Shown: positions 7,586 through 16,380 of the stretch, piece by piece
How the letters are laid out: every line of letters begins with the position of its first letter
How positions within the stretch are numbered: position 1 is the first letter of the stretch
Assembly: GCF_900231835.1 (NCBI RefSeq)
Contig: NZ_OCTN01000006.1
Coordinates: 62,001 to 126,000 of the forward strand
Length of the DNA stretch: 64,000 nt
Source of the DNA: Pontivivens marinum
GTDB taxonomy: Bacteria; Pseudomonadota; Alphaproteobacteria; Rhodobacterales; Rhodobacteraceae
Direction: 5' to 3'
Notes under the pieces: model-generated
Told to the model about the DNA's origin: nothing
The model's database searches: none
The model's input: the letters and a program-made list of their open reading frames with translations, nothing else
Program-made: the position numbers and the translations under genes

Positions 7586-9025
7586 ATGGCGGATTTGTTG
7601 CAACAGGCCATTCTGATCGACGGCACATGGGTGGGGGCCGATGACGGCACCACCATTGACGTAACCGACCCGTCCAACGGTCAGGTCATCGGCACCGTGC
7701 CAAATGCCGGTCAGGCGGAAACAGATCGCGCCATCGCCGCCGCCCATGCTGCGTTCCCCGCCTATGCCGCGAAAACCGTGACCGAACGCGCCCAGTTGAT
7801 GCGCAACCTCGCGGCGCTGATCACAGAAAATGCAGACGAGCTGGCCCGCATCCTGACGCTGGAGCAGGGCAAGCCGCTGGCCGAATCCAAGGGCGAGGTC
7901 CTGTCCTCCGCCGCCTATGTCCAATGGTTCGGTGAGGAAATCCGCCGCGCACGGGGCGAGGTGATCCCGTCCCCATGGCCGGGGCGCAAGCTGATGACGA
8001 CCAAGCATCCGGTGGGTGTCGTTGCCGCGATCACGCCGTGGAACTTCCCGTCCTCGATGCTGGCGCGAAAGCTGGGACCGGCACTGGCCGCGGGCTGTCC
8101 GGTTGTGGTCAAACCCGCCACCGCAACGCCGTTTAGCGGCCTCGCATGGGGTGTGCTGTGCGAACGCGCGGGCTTCCCCCCCGGTGTCGTCAACATCCTG
8201 ACCGGATCGGCCCGCGCCATCGGCGGCGCCATCATGGCCAGCCCAGAGGTGCGCAAAGTGACCTTCACCGGCTCGACCGAGGTCGGGCAGGAGCTGCTGC
8301 GCGGTGCGGCGGATACGGTCAAAAAGGTCTCGATGGAACTGGGCGGGAATGCCCCCTTCATCGTGTTTGACGATGCCGATCTGGACCGTGCTGTTGACGG
8401 TGCGATGATCGCGAAATTCCGCAATGCGGGTCAGACCTGCATCTGCTCGAACCGGATCTACGTGCAGGCGGGCATCTATGATGCCTTTGTCGAGCGTCTG
8501 GCCGAACGCGCCCGCGCGCTGAAGGTCGCACCGGGGATCGAGGACGGGGCGGAGCAAGGCCCGATGGTGGACGCCGCCGCCTTGGCCAAAATCTCGGAGC
8601 TGGTGCAGGACGCCGTGGATAAGGGCGGCAATGTGCTGACCGGCGGCGCGCCCCATGAACGCGGCGGCCTGTTCTATGCCCCCACGGTCATCGCCAATGC
8701 CACGCCGGAAATGCGCGTCACGCAGGAGGAAATCTTCGGCCCTGTTGCCCCGATCTACAAATTCGAGACCGAGGAAGAAGGTCTGCGTCTGGCCAATGAC
8801 ACGATCTACGGGCTTGCCGCCTATGCCTATACCGGCGATCTGGGGCGGGCCTTCCGCCTGCAAGACGGGTTGGAATATGGCCTGATCGGGATCAACGAGG
8901 TGCTGATCGTGACCCCTGAAATCCCGTTCGGCGGGTTGAAGGCATCGGGCATGGGCAAGGAAGGCGGCTGGCAGGGTCTGGATGATTATCTGGAGACAAA
9001 ATACACCTGCATTGGCGGTTTGTGA
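7586..9025 (+). CDS. NAD(P)-dependent aldehyde dehydrogenase, succinate-semialdehyde dehydrogenase (GabD) type
   Basis: A 479-residue ALDH. Visible elements are the PWNFP segment, the cofactor region FTGSTEVG, the general-base glutamate in MELGG, and the catalytic cysteine in GQTCICSNR. The PVAP...EEEGLRLANDT block matches the GabD/AldH clade. The start at 7586 follows GGAGG directly after operator copy C. The SDR start at 9025 overlaps its stop (TGATG). The enzyme probably oxidises a semialdehyde such as succinate or glutarate semialdehyde at the end of this degradation route. Clade is fairly sure; the exact aldehyde is not. Confidence 0.88.
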   Translation: MADLLQQAILIDGTWVGADDGTTIDVTDPSNGQVIGTVPNAGQAETDRAIAAAHAAFPAYAAKTVTERAQLMRNLAALITENADELARILTLEQGKPLAESKGEVLSSAAYVQWFGEEIRRARGEVIPSPWPGRKLMTTKHPVGVVAAITPWNFPSSMLARKLGPALAAGCPVVVKPATATPFSGLAWGVLCERAGFPPGVVNILTGSARAIGGAIMASPEVRKVTFTGSTEVGQELLRGAADTVKKVSMELGGNAPFIVFDDADLDRAVDGAMIAKFRNAGQTCICSNRIYVQAGIYDAFVERLAERARALKVAPGIEDGAEQGPMVDAAALAKISELVQDAVDKGGNVLTGGAPHERGGLFYAPTVIANATPEMRVTQEEIFGPVAPIYKFETEEEGLRLANDTIYGLAAYAYTGDLGRAFRLQDGLEYGLIGINEVLIVTPEIPFGGLKASGMGKEGGWQGLDDYLETKYTCIGGL

Positions 9026-9780
9026 TGATTGATCTGGGTGGCAAAACTGCCCTGATCACCGGCGGTGCGCGGGGACTGGGCCGCGCCATCGCCGGTACGA
9101 TGGAACGGGCGGGCGCGCGGATTTGCGTGCTCGACCAACCATCGGTTCTGGCGCAGGCTACGCTGCCCGAAACGTGGCGCACCATCGCGCTGGACCTGAC
9201 CGCGCCCGATGCGCAGCAGGTCTTGAACGATGCGCTGGTTCAGATCGGCACGCTGGATATCCTGATCGCCAATGCGGGCCGAGTGCCTGATTGGCGGCGA
9301 ATCGGCGATCTGGACATGGCGGAGTGGGATGCGGTCTTTGCGCTGAACGTGCGCGGCGTCGCGATGATGCTGTCCGCTGCTGCACGATATCTGGCCGCAA
9401 CCCGTGGCGCGGTTGTGGTTATGGCGTCGATCAACGGCTATCGCGCCCATCCCGATCAGGCGCTGTACACGGCATCAAAACATGCGGTTCTGGGACTGAC
9501 GCGCGCCGCCGCGCTGGATATGGGGCGCGACGGGGTGCGGGTAAATGCGCTGGCTCCCGGCCCGATCCTGACCGACGCATTGCGCGGCCGCGTGGAGCAG
9601 CGCGCCACGGCTGGTGGCCCCAGCGTCGACGCGGCAATCGGGGCAATGCAGGCGGAAACCGCGCTGGGACGATTGGCCAGCGAGGCGGATATCGCCAATG
9701 CAGCCTGCTTTCTGGCCAGCCCGCTGGCCGCTGCGATTACCGGCGTGTGCTTACCGGTCGAGGCAGGGCTGACCGGATAA
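9025..9780 (+). CDS. SDR-family oxidoreductase
   Basis: A 251-residue classical SDR with TGGARGLG for NAD(P), NAG near residue 85, a catalytic serine in MASING and the YTASK active-site pair. The ATG at 9025 overlaps the ALDH stop as TGATG; a GTG three bases upstream would be an equally close alternative. It closes the plus-strand unit that begins behind operator copy C. The C-terminal segment ITGVCLPVEAGLTG is standard for this family. The role is oxidation or reduction of a pathway hydroxyl/keto group. Confidence 0.85.
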   Translation: MIDLGGKTALITGGARGLGRAIAGTMERAGARICVLDQPSVLAQATLPETWRTIALDLTAPDAQQVLNDALVQIGTLDILIANAGRVPDWRRIGDLDMAEWDAVFALNVRGVAMMLSAAARYLAATRGAVVVMASINGYRAHPDQALYTASKHAVLGLTRAAALDMGRDGVRVNALAPGPILTDALRGRVEQRATAGGPSVDAAIGAMQAETALGRLASEADIANAACFLASPLAAAITGVCLPVEAGLTG

Positions 9781-9840
9781 TTCCTGCGCGCCCCGAATAG
9801 CGCAGATCAGACAACAGACGCATTTTTGCGAATACAATCC

Positions 9841-9952
9841 TATGCGTAAATGACGGTGTGCCGGTCATGATCCGTAAAAGCGCGACGCTGGAAATACGCC
9901 GACTAACTTAGTGTTTCGGCGAGATTTGCAATATTGTTAAAATTTTACGCAT
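9841..9952. promoter_or_regulatory. Upstream region of the orphan binding protein with inverted ATGCGTAAA repeats
   Basis: Within the 242-nt gap 9781-10022 the 9-mer ATGCGTAAA (9842-9850) recurs inverted as TTTACGCAT (9944-9952). The repeats are about 100 bp apart, which would suit DNA looping. No clean -10/-35 pair is evident. The assignment is tentative. Confidence 0.3.
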
Positions 9953-10022
9953 GTCGGCATAACTTGACCTTTCGAAGGAGCTAGGTAATCATCTGTTAAA
10001 TATAAAAATTTGGAGGGTAGAC

Positions 10023-11351
10023 GTGTCTGTTAACCGCATATTGCTGAGTACAGCAGTTGGGTTCGCGTCTATCACCGCGTTCACATCTATTGTCTCCGCC
10101 GAAGAAATCACCATCGCAACTGTCAACAATGCTGACATGATTACCATGCAACAGCTTGCTCCGCAGTGGGAGGACGCGACCGGAAACAGCATCAACTGGG
10201 TGTTTCTGAGCGAGAACGACCTGCGTGATCGCACAACACAGGACATCGCCGTCAGGGGCGGCGCATTCGACGTGATGTTTATCGGCGCTTACGAGGCTTC
10301 GACCTGGGGTGCCTATGGCTGGCTGACGCCGCTAAACGATTTTGCGGATGATGCAGATTACAATCTGGACGACATCTTTCCGCTGGTTCGCAACGGTCTG
10401 TCCGCTGATGGCAACCTGTTCGCGGTTCCGCTTTATTCCGAAACCTCGTTCACCTTTTACCGCACCGATCTGTTCGAGGCCGCAGGTATCGAGCCACCGA
10501 CCGAGCAGATTACATATACCCGTTTCGCCCAGATAGCCGCCGCGCTGCACGACCCGGAAAACGGCGTTTACGGCACGTGCCTGCGCGGCAAAGCAGGCTG
10601 GGGCGAGAATATGGCCTTTGTCGGCACCCTCGCAAATGCCTTTGGCGGGCGCTGGCTTGATGAGGACTGGAACCCGCAGCTGGACAGCCCGGAATGGCAC
10701 AATGCGATCACCTATTATGTGGACCTGTTGAACGCATCCGGCCCTCCCGACTCCTTCACAAATGGTCACCTTGAAAACCGTGCGCTGTTTGCGGATGGCC
10801 GCTGCGCAACATGGATCGATGCAACCTCGGCGGCCGGTGCGATCCGCAATCCTGAATTCTCAAGCGTTGCGGATGTAACCGACTTCTTTCAGGCGCCGAT
10901 GCAGGAAACCTCTAACGGCACAGGCTGGTTCTGGTCATGGGCGCTGGCCATTCCGGAGACCTCGCAGAACAAGGACGTTGCCAAGGATTTCCTGAAATGG
11001 GCCACCTCGGTCGAGTATTTCGAGCTGGTCGGTGAAACAGAGGGCTGGGTCGCCGTGCCCAGCGGTGCGCGCCAATCCATCGAGGAAGACCCCCGTCGCC
11101 TACAGGCCGCACCCTATGCACCGGCGATTGTGGAGGCGATCCTATCGGTCGACACAACCAACCCGACCCGCGATCCAGTTCCCTATAATGGTATACAGAT
11201 CGTCCCTATCCCTGAATTCCAGTGTATCGGCAATTATGTTGGCCAACAAATCGCATTGGCACTGGCAGGTCTGCAATCTGTTGAGCAATCGCTGGCAAAC
11301 AGTCAGAGTTTTGCCGTTCCGATGATGAGGAATGCAGGGTATATTCAGTAG
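10023..11351 (+). CDS. ABC transporter substrate-binding protein, family 1 (sugar/polyol type), orphan
   Basis: A 442-residue extracellular solute-binding protein. It begins with a GTG behind GGAGG and has a Sec signal peptide ending near VSA-EE at residue 26. The mature fold resembles SmoE/MtlE sorbitol- and mannitol-binding proteins, with family-typical FDVMFIGAYE and WSWALAIPE segments. Unusually, no permease or ATPase of the matching family follows. The next 430 nt hold only a reading-frame fragment and then an unrelated dehydrogenase pair. It may borrow a transporter encoded elsewhere, act as a sensor, or be left over from a deleted operon. Confidence 0.83.
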   Translation: MSVNRILLSTAVGFASITAFTSIVSAEEITIATVNNADMITMQQLAPQWEDATGNSINWVFLSENDLRDRTTQDIAVRGGAFDVMFIGAYEASTWGAYGWLTPLNDFADDADYNLDDIFPLVRNGLSADGNLFAVPLYSETSFTFYRTDLFEAAGIEPPTEQITYTRFAQIAAALHDPENGVYGTCLRGKAGWGENMAFVGTLANAFGGRWLDEDWNPQLDSPEWHNAITYYVDLLNASGPPDSFTNGHLENRALFADGRCATWIDATSAAGAIRNPEFSSVADVTDFFQAPMQETSNGTGWFWSWALAIPETSQNKDVAKDFLKWATSVEYFELVGETEGWVAVPSGARQSIEEDPRRLQAAPYAPAIVEAILSVDTTNPTRDPVPYNGIQIVPIPEFQCIGNYVGQQIALALAGLQSVEQSLANSQSFAVPMMRNAGYIQ

Positions 11352-11393
11352 GTATCTGTTAGTCGCGTGACTAGTGCCCTTTGACGGCTCTGA

Positions 11394-11600
11394 GGGGCAA
11401 CAACACGTCGTAACGGGGAGACGACTGTTGCACTCGGAACCTTCTTTGCCACTGGTGTTGCGGCGCAAACACTGTCCTCTGCATTTGTGTGCGGTCTGGG
11501 CAATGTAGCGGGTGAGGACTGGCTAAAGGCACTGGAAGCTGCAAGGCTGTTTGATGAAGCTAGAAACGGCGTCACGCCGACTTATGCACCCGATCTTTAA
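11394..11600 (+). pseudogene. Reading-frame remnant, C-terminal fragment of an unidentified protein
   Basis: A frame open from just after a TGA at 11391 to TAA at 11598-11600 encodes 68 residues of plausible protein composition (for example VAGEDWLKALEAARLFDEA and ending TYAPDL). It has no credible start codon or ribosome site. It looks like the tail of a protein whose front has been lost. I could not assign the family. The rest of the gap, 11601-11785, holds nothing else I recognise. Confidence 0.35.
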
Positions 11601-11785
11601 AGCTGAAATCAGGCGATAGCAGTCGTTGGGATCGCGTGACGTTGTGTGCCCTGCAGAGGGGGCATGCTTCGTCCGTTTGTCATCCCTGTTTCACTCAATA
11701 AAAGCTGGGGAAACCAAGAATTTCTTGCGAGCTTGGGCTTTGCAGCTTCGCGTAGCGTGACCGCTAAATGCGAAGGAAATTCCAA

Positions 11786-13213
11786 ATGGTCAAAAAAAAT
11801 CTCATCGGCGGCGCGTGGATTGATGCCGCAGACCCTATCGAAAACCGTAACCCAGCGAACCCGCAGGATTTAATTGGTCTTTTTACACGTGGAAATGCGG
11901 AAACAGTTGATCTGGCGGTCAGTGCTGCTCGCGATGCATTTCCCGCGTGGTCTGTCGCTTCGCCGCAATTGCGCGCGGATATTTTGGACAAAGCGGGCAA
12001 TCTGATCCTGGCGCGGAAGGACGAGATCGGGCGGGTTCTGGCGCGTGAGGAAGGCAAAACGCTGGCTGAGGCGGTCGGTGAAACGGTGCGCGCCGGACAT
12101 GTGTTCAAGTTCTTTGCGGGCGAAGCGTTGCGGATGACGGGCGATGCGATTGCGTCGATCCGGCAGGACGTGGATGTTGATGTCACCCGCGAGCCCTTGG
12201 GCGTGGTGGGGTTGATCACTCCGTGGAATTTTCCGATCGCTATTCCGGCATGGAAGACGGCGCCTGCCTTGGCCTTTGGCAATACGGTGGTGTTGAAATG
12301 CGCTGAACAGACACCGGCCTCGGCGCATTTGATGGCCGAGATTTTAGACGAGGCAGGGTGCCCGCCGGGCGTGTTCAATCTGGTCATGGGGCCGGGATCG
12401 GTGATCGGGTCTGCCTTGGTCGATCATCCCGATGTCGCCGCGATTTCCTTTACCGGATCCGAGGCCGTCGGTCAGCGTATCGCGGAGGGCTGTGCGCGTC
12501 GGCGCAAAAAGCTGCAACTGGAGATGGGCGGCAAAAACCCGATGGTGGTGATGGAAGATGCCGATCTGGACATCGCCGTTTCCGCCTGCATTAACGGCGC
12601 GTTTTATTCCACAGGGCAGCGGTGCACAGCGTCATCGCGCCTGATTGTGCATCGCGCCATTCATGACGCCTTTGTCGATCGGATGGAGGCCGCGATGTCT
12701 GCGCTGATTCTGGGTGATCCGCTGGACCCAAGCACGCAAATCGGGCCGGTTGTGTCCGAGGGGCAGCTGCGCGGGAATTTGGGCTATGTGGACCTGGCGC
12801 GCAAAGAGGGGGCGCAGGTGATCGGCGGTGCGCAATTGCAGCGCGCAGGGTTTTTCCAGGCTCCCGCGCTGTTTATCGGCGCCACAAATGACATGCGTAG
12901 TAGTCGCGAGGAGATTTTCGGCCCCTGCGCCAGTGTCATCATGGCCGATGATTTCGAGCATGCGGTGCAGCTGTCCAATGATACCCAATTCGGGCTGTCC
13001 TCGGGGATCTGCACAGGCTCTCTGAAATATGCCCGCGATTTCAAGCGCCGCTCGGCGGCGGGAATGGTCATGATTAACCTGCCCACTGCGGGCGTCGATT
13101 ATCACGTGCCATTTGGCGGGCGCAAAGCGTCCTCGATGGGATCGCGTGAGCAAGGGCGATATGCAGTCGATTTCTACACCTCGGTCAAAACGGCCTATTG
13201 TTTTGCGGGGTGA
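11786..13213 (+). CDS. NAD(P)-dependent aldehyde dehydrogenase, 2-oxoglutarate semialdehyde dehydrogenase type
   Basis: A 475-residue ALDH. Catalytic glutamate lies in QLEMGGKNP and the nucleophilic cysteine in TGQRCTASSR. PWNFPIAIPAWK and the C-terminal GVDYHVPFGGRKASS segment are characteristic of 2,5-dioxovalerate (alpha-ketoglutarate semialdehyde) dehydrogenases that end non-phosphorylative pentose, uronate and hydroxyproline pathways. The start at 11786 is chosen for the GAAGGAA site upstream. It is followed four bases later by the FAD-linked oxidase, and the two form an operon. Product 2-oxoglutarate would feed the TCA cycle. Clade assignment is fairly confident. Confidence 0.85.
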   Translation: MVKKNLIGGAWIDAADPIENRNPANPQDLIGLFTRGNAETVDLAVSAARDAFPAWSVASPQLRADILDKAGNLILARKDEIGRVLAREEGKTLAEAVGETVRAGHVFKFFAGEALRMTGDAIASIRQDVDVDVTREPLGVVGLITPWNFPIAIPAWKTAPALAFGNTVVLKCAEQTPASAHLMAEILDEAGCPPGVFNLVMGPGSVIGSALVDHPDVAAISFTGSEAVGQRIAEGCARRRKKLQLEMGGKNPMVVMEDADLDIAVSACINGAFYSTGQRCTASSRLIVHRAIHDAFVDRMEAAMSALILGDPLDPSTQIGPVVSEGQLRGNLGYVDLARKEGAQVIGGAQLQRAGFFQAPALFIGATNDMRSSREEIFGPCASVIMADDFEHAVQLSNDTQFGLSSGICTGSLKYARDFKRRSAAGMVMINLPTAGVDYHVPFGGRKASSMGSREQGRYAVDFYTSVKTAYCFAG

Positions 13214-13217
13214 TCCA

Positions 13218-14612
13218 ATGCGGTTAGAAGATGAGCTGGCGGCGCTGCTGGGCCCCATTGGATGGCAAACCGATGATATGGCGGGCTATCAGTGTGACTG
13301 GCTGAAAATGCAGGCGCACGACCCGCTCGGCGTTGCGCGGCCCAAAACCACGCAGCAGGTGGCGCAGGTTGTGACGCTGGCAAACCGTTACGGCGTTTCC
13401 ATCACGCCGCAGGGGGGCAATACCAGTTTATGTGCCGCAGCCGTGCCCGAAACCGGCGGCCAGATCATTTTGTCGCTGTCGCGGATGAACACGATTGGCG
13501 ATATCGCGGGGGATGTTGATTGCGTCACGGTGGATGCCGGCGTGGTTCTGGCGTCGCTGCATGATGCGGCTGCGGATCAGGGCCTGATTTTCCCGATACA
13601 TCTAGGGGCCGAGGGGACTGCGCAGATTGGCGGGTTGATCGCGACCAATGCGGGGGGCAGCCATGCCCTGCGATACGGGATGATGCAGGACCTTGTGCTG
13701 GGGTTAGAGGTCGTGCTGCCGGACGGGCAAATCTGGAACGGTTTGCGAAGCGTGCTCAAGGATAATGCAGGCTATCAACTGCGTAAGCTGTTTTGCGGGG
13801 CCGAGGGGACATTGGGCATTGTCACCCGTGCGTCGCTGCGGCTGTTTCCTATGCCAAAATCGCGCGCGACTGCGTTACTGGTCGTTGATGACATGGATGC
13901 TCTGGTCAATGCGGGGCAATTCCTGCGGCGTGATCTGGGCGAATTCATATCGGCGTTGGAATTCCTGACCGAGGCGGGTCTGGATCTGGCGCTGCATCAT
14001 TTGCCGGACCTGAAATTCCCGTTAGAGAGCCGCGGCGCGGCCTATGTGTTGATCGAGGTCGAGACGACATCCGGGCATGTCGATCTGCCGGACCTATTGG
14101 AAAAGGCGCTGGGGGTGGCCTTTGAGGAAGGGCTGCTGGTGGATGGCGCGATTGCGGCGAATGACGCGCAGCGCGCAACGTTTTGGCGATTGCGTGAGGA
14201 GATGCCAGAGGGGCAGCGCCTTGAGGGACCACAAATCAAACATGATATTTCGGTCCCTGTTGCCTGCATTGGCAGCTTTATCACCCGAATGGCCCCGCGG
14301 TTGGATGCGATCCTGCCGGGGGTGCGGATAAATCCGTTCGGGCATCTGGGGGATGGCAACATCCACTACAACCTGAGCCCGCCGATTGGGGCGGCTGGTT
14401 TTGGCGATCGTAAAGGTGAGCTTTCGCAAACCATCTACCGTGCGGTCGAGGAAATCGGGGGCAGCCTAGCGGCCGAACATGGGCTGGGAAGAAGTAAGGT
14501 AAATCATGCGGATACGCTGCGCTGCCCTGTCGAACGCATGGTCATGCGGCAGCTAAAACACGCGCTGGATCCGGCCGTCATTATGAATCCCGGCGTGATC
14601 GTGCACGGGTAA
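13218..14612 (+). CDS. FAD-linked 2-hydroxyacid dehydrogenase (D-lactate / D-2-hydroxyglutarate / GlcD type)
   Basis: A 464-residue member of the FAD-binding PCMH family with the C-terminal FAD-oxidase domain. The FAD-binding segments PQGGNTSLCA and GLIATNAGGSHALRYG are intact. The C-terminal HLGDGNIHYN and EHGLGRSK blocks match D-lactate, D-2-hydroxyglutarate and glycolate dehydrogenases. The start at 13218 comes four bases after the ALDH stop. Pairing with a ketoglutarate-semialdehyde dehydrogenase makes D-2-hydroxyglutarate a sensible candidate substrate, but this is context-based. Electrons would go to an ETF or quinone. Confidence 0.87.
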   Translation: MRLEDELAALLGPIGWQTDDMAGYQCDWLKMQAHDPLGVARPKTTQQVAQVVTLANRYGVSITPQGGNTSLCAAAVPETGGQIILSLSRMNTIGDIAGDVDCVTVDAGVVLASLHDAAADQGLIFPIHLGAEGTAQIGGLIATNAGGSHALRYGMMQDLVLGLEVVLPDGQIWNGLRSVLKDNAGYQLRKLFCGAEGTLGIVTRASLRLFPMPKSRATALLVVDDMDALVNAGQFLRRDLGEFISALEFLTEAGLDLALHHLPDLKFPLESRGAAYVLIEVETTSGHVDLPDLLEKALGVAFEEGLLVDGAIAANDAQRATFWRLREEMPEGQRLEGPQIKHDISVPVACIGSFITRMAPRLDAILPGVRINPFGHLGDGNIHYNLSPPIGAAGFGDRKGELSQTIYRAVEEIGGSLAAEHGLGRSKVNHADTLRCPVERMVMRQLKHALDPAVIMNPGVIVHG

Positions 14613-14740
14613 GGACCGCAAGTAATACTTTCCTAACTGATGAAATTCTTGCTTTGTTTCGGCGCCTCCCTGCGCCCAAGATTTACCCAGTCAAGAAAAA
14701 TAAAATCCTCCAAAAATCGAAACCTGACAGGGAAATTTAG

Positions 14741-15559
14741 ATGACAATTTTGCAAAGCTTCAAAACACTTGTGGCTGCAACAGCCGTTGCAACGGCTGCG
14801 TTTGCCGGTGTTGCCAACGCGCAAGAGCGAGAGGCCCTGTGGCAGGATGTACAGGAACGCGGAACGCTGCGCGTTGGTGTTGCCGAAGCCCCGCCACTGA
14901 TGGTCCGTAATCCTGCAACGGGCGAATGGTCCGGCTATTTCATCGACGTCATGGACGGCTTTGCCGCATCTATCGACGTTGAGGTTGATCTGGTCGAGAC
15001 CACGTGGGGCAACATGGTTGCCGGTCTACAGGCGGGCCGTTGGGACATTTCATCGGCTCTGAACCGCAACCCGCAGCGCGCATTGGCGCTGAACTATTCC
15101 ATCCCGATCTGGAGCTACGAGATTGGCCTGCTGTACGATGTGAACAACCCGCTAATCACCTCGGACATGACGGCGCTGGAGGATTTCGATGTTGAGGGTA
15201 TGACGATTGCAGTCATGCAGGGTGCATCTGGCGATCTGGCCATTTCGCCGCAAATCGAGCATGCCCGCCTGCTGCGTCTGGATGGTGCAAACGAGGGTCG
15301 TCTGGCGGTTATTTCCAGACGTGCCGATGTGTTTGCAACCGATAGCGATATTCACCGCATCACGGTTGCGCAGAACCCTGACTGGGCAGCGCAAGTCCTG
15401 CCAAGCCCCGCGATCTCAAAGCAGGGCATCGCGTTCGGTCTTCGCAACTCGGTTCCGCTTGAGGATATCCAGGTTCTGGACATCTACCTTGAGGAGCAGT
15501 TGGCGACCGGTGCTGTGCAGCGCCTATACGAGGCCGCAGCCGCCGCGATGGTCGAGTAA
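14741..15559 (+). CDS. ABC transporter substrate-binding protein, family 3 (polar amino acid type)
   Basis: A 272-residue periplasmic binding protein. The signal peptide ends near VANA-QE at about residue 27. The mature protein begins with the family-3 pattern GTLRVGVAEAPPL and contains SGYFIDVMDGFA and the AGRWDISSALN ligand-loop. It is the first gene of a transport operon followed by one ATPase and two permeases. It probably binds an amino acid, guanidino compound or similar polar amine. The hairpin at 15575-15590 behind it would protect the transcript and allow excess of this component. Confidence 0.9.
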   Translation: MTILQSFKTLVAATAVATAAFAGVANAQEREALWQDVQERGTLRVGVAEAPPLMVRNPATGEWSGYFIDVMDGFAASIDVEVDLVETTWGNMVAGLQAGRWDISSALNRNPQRALALNYSIPIWSYEIGLLYDVNNPLITSDMTALEDFDVEGMTIAVMQGASGDLAISPQIEHARLLRLDGANEGRLAVISRRADVFATDSDIHRITVAQNPDWAAQVLPSPAISKQGIAFGLRNSVPLEDIQVLDIYLEEQLATGAVQRLYEAAAAAMVE

Positions 15560-15574
15560 TCCAGCTTTTTGTGT

Positions 15575-15590
15575 CGCCCCGATCGGGGCG
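15575..15590. repeat. Intercistronic hairpin between binding-protein and ATPase genes
   Basis: CGCCCC-GATC-GGGGCG forms a compact stem with a four-base loop and no T-run. Such elements are common behind binding-protein genes, where they stabilise or partly terminate the transcript. Confidence 0.55.
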
Positions 15591-15620
15591 GCATTCACAA
15601 GCTGGATAAGGACGTTGGCA

Positions 15621-16376
15621 ATGGCATTTGTGGAAATCAATAACCTTATCAAACGATATGGCTCGCTTACGATATTTGACGGGTTTGACCTGACGATGAG
15701 TAGCACGGATCGGTTGGTACTTATCGGGCCGTCCGGTTGCGGCAAGTCAACGCTGTTGCGGTGCATGATGGGGTTAGAGGACATCGCAGGCGGCACAATT
15801 TCGCTGGGCGGTGACCCCTATATTACCGGGGCAGAGCGCGGGAAAATGACGCTCGACAAGACCGTGCAAAAAGAAGTCGGCATGGTGTTCCAGCATTACA
15901 CGCTGTTTCCGCACCTTTCGGTTCTGGGCAACCTGTGTCTGGCCCCTATGCGGTCGCGCGGTATGGGAAAGTCGGATGCGCAGGATAAGGCCATGGAGCT
16001 TTTGAAACGGTTTGGCCTGGGCGATCGCGCGAAATTCTATCCATCGCAACTATCGGGCGGGCAAAAGCAGCGGGTCGCAATCGCGCGCGCCTTGATGCTG
16101 GACCCGAAACTGATGCTGTTTGACGAGGTCACATCCGCGCTGGATCCCGAGCTGGTCAAAGAGGTCGAGCAGACCATGATGGAGCTTGCCGAGGCAGGCA
16201 TGCCCATGATGATCGTAACCCATGACATGCATTTCGCCCGCAACATCGCGACGCAAGTGGTGTTTCAGGAACGCGGCAAGGTGATCGAGGCCGCAGCGCC
16301 CAACGATCTGTTCGGCAACCCCAAACAAGACCGAACCCGCGATTTCCTGAAAAACGTTTTGAACATCGAAGGGTAG
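15621..16376 (+). CDS. Amino acid ABC transporter ATP-binding protein
   Basis: A 251-residue ABC ATPase of the GlnQ/HisP type. Walker A is GPSGCGKST, the Q-loop lies in MVFQHYTLFPHL, the signature is LSGGQKQRVA, Walker B is LMLFDEVTSALD and the switch histidine is in VTHDM. The true start is 15621 (MAFVEINN); the upstream extension of this frame has no coding character. It follows the family-3 binding protein and precedes two permeases, completing a PAAT-type importer. Confidence 0.93.
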   Translation: MAFVEINNLIKRYGSLTIFDGFDLTMSSTDRLVLIGPSGCGKSTLLRCMMGLEDIAGGTISLGGDPYITGAERGKMTLDKTVQKEVGMVFQHYTLFPHLSVLGNLCLAPMRSRGMGKSDAQDKAMELLKRFGLGDRAKFYPSQLSGGQKQRVAIARALMLDPKLMLFDEVTSALDPELVKEVEQTMMELAEAGMPMMIVTHDMHFARNIATQVVFQERGKVIEAAAPNDLFGNPKQDRTRDFLKNVLNIEG

Positions 16377-16380
16377 GGTC

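Noticed and set aside
7238-8863. 541-codon open frame on the minus strand across the aldehyde dehydrogenase
   Set aside because: It is antisense to a clear ALDH and part of the preceding flavoprotein, has no ribosome site and reads as low-complexity G/R/H-rich protein, a normal shadow in GC-rich DNA.
1-9780. Assignment of the left cluster as a hydroxyproline pathway
   Set aside because: No 4-hydroxyproline epimerase, and OYE, isomerase and lambda-crystallin-type dehydrogenase do not fit; kept as a possibility only.
11646-11873. 75-codon plus-strand frame before the ketoglutarate-semialdehyde dehydrogenase
   Set aside because: It overlaps the start of the well-supported ALDH gene in another frame and shows no family feature.
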